In this document: positions 6,072-8,126 of the stretch, one piece after another | Numbering within the stretch: the first letter of the stretch is position 1 | How the letters are laid out: the number at the start of each line of letters is the position of its first letter | Source: Firmicutes bacterium UBA1535 | Lineage (GTDB): Bacteria > Bacillota > Clostridia > Tissierellales > Sedimentibacteraceae | DNA: 8,126 bases | Assembly (NCBI GenBank): GCA_002323775.1 | Contig: DCPV01000277.1 | Span: 1 to 8,126, forward strand | Reading direction: 5' to 3' | The notes under the pieces: generated by a model | Seen by the model: the letters and a program-made list of their open reading frames with translations, nothing else | Database searches by the model: none | Told to the model about the DNA's origin: nothing | Position numbers and translations under genes: made by a program

Positions 6072-7862
6072 CTAAGCTTCCTCGTCTATCATCTTTTCGA
6101 GCAATTGCTTTTGGTATAGAGAATTGTACAAACCATTATTAGCAATTAATTGTTCATGAGTACCTTGCTCAATTAACTTGCCCTCGTCAATAACTATGAT
6201 GTGGTTTGCTTGTTGGATTGTTGAAATTCTGTGGGCTATAATAATATTAGTTTTGTCAGCCCTTTGTTTTCTCAAATTATTTAAAATCTTTTCTTCTGTA
6301 TCTGTGTCAACTGCGGAAACAGAATCGTCAAGTATAAGTATCTCTGGGTCTTTAATTAATGCTCTGGCTATGGAAACTCTCTGCTTTTGTCCTCCGGAAA
6401 GAGTAACTCCTCTTTCGCCTACTATAGTCTCATATCCTTCCTTGAATTCAACTATATTGTCATGAACACAAGCAAAATCTGCAAAGTTTTCGACTGTTTC
6501 CATCGATAAACTTCCATCGCTAAAATCTATATTGTTTTTAATTGTTTCTGAAAACAAGAAATTATCCTGTGGCACATATCCAATATTTTCTCTCAAGGAT
6601 TTTAACGGAAGCTCCATTATATCTGTTCCACTCACAAATATACTGTTTTTATCAACATTATACAGCCTTAACAGCAAATTAACCAAAGTAGTTTTTCCAC
6701 TTCCGGTTCTTCCTACTATACCAAGAGTTTCGCCTTTTTTAATTTCAAATGAAATATTTTCAAGAGCGTATGTATCAGTATTCGGATATTTATAGCTTAA
6801 ATTACTGAATTTAATACTGCCTTCAAAGTTCTCAGGATTTTTAACATTATCTGCGTCTTTTATTTCTACTTCTTCTTTTAGAACAGACTCTATTCTTTTT
6901 AATGAAGCTGAGCCCATTGTCATTACATTGACTGCCATACCTATCGCCATCATCGGCCATACAAGCATTCCTAAAAATTGTAAGAATGTAACGAAATTAC
7001 CAACACTTATTACTCCGCTTACAGTTATGTATCCACCATATGATAATGCTACAGCCATTGCTATACCTGCAATACCACTCATAAACGGATTCATCGCTGC
7101 ATGCAGTTTCATCAAACTCATATTTACTTTAAAATAATTTTTACTTACTTGTTCAAATGCTAATATTTCTTCCTGTTGCTGAACAAAAGCTTTAACTACC
7201 TTTATACCCGATAAATCTTCTTGAACAAAGTCAGAAATCTTAGAAAATGCTTCCTGTCTATCAGCGAATCTTCTAAATAGTTTTGGTCCTATCTTTGCTG
7301 TAACTAAAGCTATGAATACTAGAGGTATAACAGCGGCTACTGTCAATGACACATTTATTTGTGTAGCCATATTATATAAGGTAAAGAATAAAAGGGTGGC
7401 AACATCAAAAATCATCATAGTGCCCATTCCCATAGCTTGTCTCACTGATTCAAGGTCATTTGTTACGTAAGCCATTATCTCGCCAGTTTTATGATTATTA
7501 AAATATCTTTGAGAAAGTTTTTCAAGATGTGCGAATAAATCATCTCTAATATCTCTTTCTATCTTTCTCGCTGCTCCAAAGATGAGCAATCTCCACATTA
7601 TTCTACCTATGATAATGACTAAAGCAAGTGCAATAATAATTATTAATTCCCTTTGGATACCATTCAAGGTAATATTATTTTTTTCCAAACCGTCAATAAC
7701 TCTCCCAATGCTCATTGGTATTATTGTCTGCAAATAATCAATCAAAACTAAGAACGCAATTCCAATTATATAGCTTAGCTTATATTTTTTTATAAAGCCT
7801 AGCACATATGGACTTTTAATCAGACTTAAAATACTATCCTTTTCATCTGTCATTTTTTCCAT
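6072..7862 (-). CDS. Heterodimeric multidrug-type ABC exporter, subunit with a degenerate ATP site (BmrC/TM287-like)
   Basis: This half-transporter is 596 residues from the ATG at 7862. An ATG at 7874 would add four residues, but the SD-like GAGAGGG abuts it with no spacing, so 7862 is preferred. Hydrophobic segments lie near 29-52, 72-96, 149-167, 171-191, 261-281 and 286-311. The ATPase domain has Walker A GRTGSGKT (384-391), Q-loop Gln432, a canonical LSGGQ (488-492), Walker B ILILDD with Asp513 where the catalytic Glu should be, D-loop SAVD and H-loop His544. The Glu-to-Asp change, with a normal signature, marks the chain whose own ATP site is degenerate in heterodimeric exporters. It is the first gene of the minus-strand operon, the same order as in bmrCD, lmrCD and TM287/288. 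Its stop overlaps a strong SD at 6073-6068. Predicted role: drug or lipophile export with its downstream partner. The substrate is unknown. Confidence 0.92.
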   Translation of the reverse strand: MEKMTDEKDSILSLIKSPYVLGFIKKYKLSYIIGIAFLVLIDYLQTIIPMSIGRVIDGLEKNNITLNGIQRELIIIIALALVIIIGRIMWRLLIFGAARKIERDIRDDLFAHLEKLSQRYFNNHKTGEIMAYVTNDLESVRQAMGMGTMMIFDVATLLFFTLYNMATQINVSLTVAAVIPLVFIALVTAKIGPKLFRRFADRQEAFSKISDFVQEDLSGIKVVKAFVQQQEEILAFEQVSKNYFKVNMSLMKLHAAMNPFMSGIAGIAMAVALSYGGYITVSGVISVGNFVTFLQFLGMLVWPMMAIGMAVNVMTMGSASLKRIESVLKEEVEIKDADNVKNPENFEGSIKFSNLSYKYPNTDTYALENISFEIKKGETLGIVGRTGSGKTTLVNLLLRLYNVDKNSIFVSGTDIMELPLKSLRENIGYVPQDNFLFSETIKNNIDFSDGSLSMETVENFADFACVHDNIVEFKEGYETIVGERGVTLSGGQKQRVSIARALIKDPEILILDDSVSAVDTDTEEKILNNLRKQRADKTNIIIAHRISTIQQANHIIVIDEGKLIEQGTHEQLIANNGLYNSLYQKQLLEKMIDEEA

Positions 7863-7892
7863 TTTACACTTCATCCCTCTCTTTAGTATTTT

Positions 7893-7964
7893 TTATTTTT
7901 GAAGCTTTAAGTATGATAATCTGCGATAAAATTCAATGAAAAATATCATACCAAACTTCAACAT
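7893..7964 (-). CDS. Possible leader ORF (23 codons) upstream of the exporter operon
   Basis: An open frame of 23 codons begins at ATG 7964 and ends with TAA at 7895-7893, just before the ribosome binding site of the first exporter gene. The peptide would be hydrophobic and aromatic, starting MLKFGMIFFIEFYRR. It spans the whole hairpin at 7899-7961, so a ribosome translating it would unfold that structure. In Bacillus subtilis the related bmrCD operon is preceded by the leader gene bmrB, which controls it by ribosome-mediated attenuation. Against it, no SD precedes this ATG, and the predicted transcript start is only a few bases upstream, so translation would have to be nearly leaderless. Chance is a serious alternative. 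Confidence 0.22.
   Translation of the reverse strand: MLKFGMIFFIEFYRRLSYLKLQK
7899..7961 (-). promoter_or_regulatory. Imperfect hairpin in the leader of the minus-strand exporter operon
   Basis: On the minus strand TTGAAG (7961-7956) pairs with CTTCAA (7904-7899) and GTATGATA (7951-7944) pairs with TATCATAC (7918-7911). Three further T-A pairs can form in the internal loop between them, and a 25-base loop closes the structure. It lies entirely within the predicted 5' leader of the exporter mRNA. The bases after it are A-rich, not T-rich, so it is not a simple terminator. It may be an RNA control element, or its inner arms may act as a DNA operator. Confidence 0.4.
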
Positions 7965-7973
7965 GCAATATCT

Positions 7974-8002
7974 ATTGTATAACAAATTTGTATATATTAC
8001 AA
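7974..8002 (-). promoter_or_regulatory. Sigma-A-type promoter for the minus-strand exporter operon
   Basis: On the minus strand TTGTAA (8002-7997, four of six matches to TTGACA) and TACAAT (7979-7974, five of six matches to TATAAT) are separated by exactly 17 bases. Transcription would begin near 7967 and leave a leader of about 100 bases before the first exporter gene. A second, weaker candidate overlaps just upstream: a TTGAAA with 16-base spacing to a TATACA. No other good pair was seen in 7875-8077. Confidence 0.5.
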
Positions 8003-8077
8003 AGGATTTTTTTCAAAAAATGAAAAAATATTAGATGAGTGTTTTACAAAGGGTTTCATGAGCTTCTATCCTAATAA

Positions 8078-8126
8078 ATAAAAAATTAGCGAAGAATTAT
8101 AACAAAATTCTTCGCTAATTTTTTAT
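8078..8126. terminator. Perfect 21-bp hairpin terminator at the right edge
   Basis: A perfect 21-base inverted repeat (8078-8098 with 8106-8126) surrounds a 7-base loop (ATAACAA). The inner stem TTAGCGAAGAATT is followed on either strand by a run of T (TTTTTT), the form of an intrinsic terminator that works in both directions. It probably ends transcription of a gene beyond the right edge and insulates the exporter promoter from it. No gene was found between it and the exporter operon. Confidence 0.82.

Noticed and set aside
7875..8077. A riboswitch or small RNA gene upstream of the exporter operon.
   Set aside because: No conserved riboswitch core was recognised. Only a simple imperfect hairpin and promoter-like boxes could be supported.
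4101..8126. Strong inverted repeats on both sides of the minus-strand operon, considered as the ends of a mobile element.
   Set aside because: Each repeat is self-complementary and the two differ in sequence. Both fit terminators, and no transposase or target duplication is seen.

Overview
The window is AT-rich. It has strong Shine-Dalgarno (SD) sites, A/T-biased codon use and a short lipoprotein signal, which together point to a low-GC Gram-positive (Bacillota), probably an anaerobic Clostridia or Tissierellia lineage. That placement is inference; no taxonomic marker gene is present.

Layout from left to right: (1) the start of a minus-strand lipoprotein with a Thr/Pro-rich repeat tail, running off the left edge (1-145). 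(2) A 326-base divergent intergenic region with several short inverted repeats, including a perfect 7+7 palindrome at 371-390. (3) A plus-strand two-gene operon, 472-2247 and 2244-4034, overlapping by ATGA. It encodes two ABC exporter half-transporters (membrane domain plus ATPase in each chain) whose ATPase domains resemble the lantibiotic/peptide exporter branch (NisT/SpaT-like, without a leader peptidase). (4) A strong hairpin terminator at 4101-4159 shared with the convergent operon. (5) A minus-strand operon, 7862-6072 then 5965-4193, encoding a second pair of half-transporters. This pair has the asymmetric ATP-site layout of heterodimeric multidrug exporters (BmrC/BmrD, LmrC/LmrD, TM287/288, EfrA/EfrB type). 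(6) A promoter, a leader with a hairpin and possible leader ORF, and a perfect 21-bp inverted-repeat terminator at the right edge.

Each operon most likely makes one heterodimeric membrane exporter. The substrates cannot be read from the sequence: peptide-like is a guess for the plus-strand pair, and drugs or other hydrophobic compounds for the minus-strand pair. No biosynthetic, immunity or regulator gene lies in the window. The least ordinary parts are small: a possible 30-32 codon ORF between the two minus-strand genes whose stop codon abuts the next start, and a possible 23-codon leader ORF overlapping a hairpin upstream of the same operon. I see no clear evidence of a wholly new system here.
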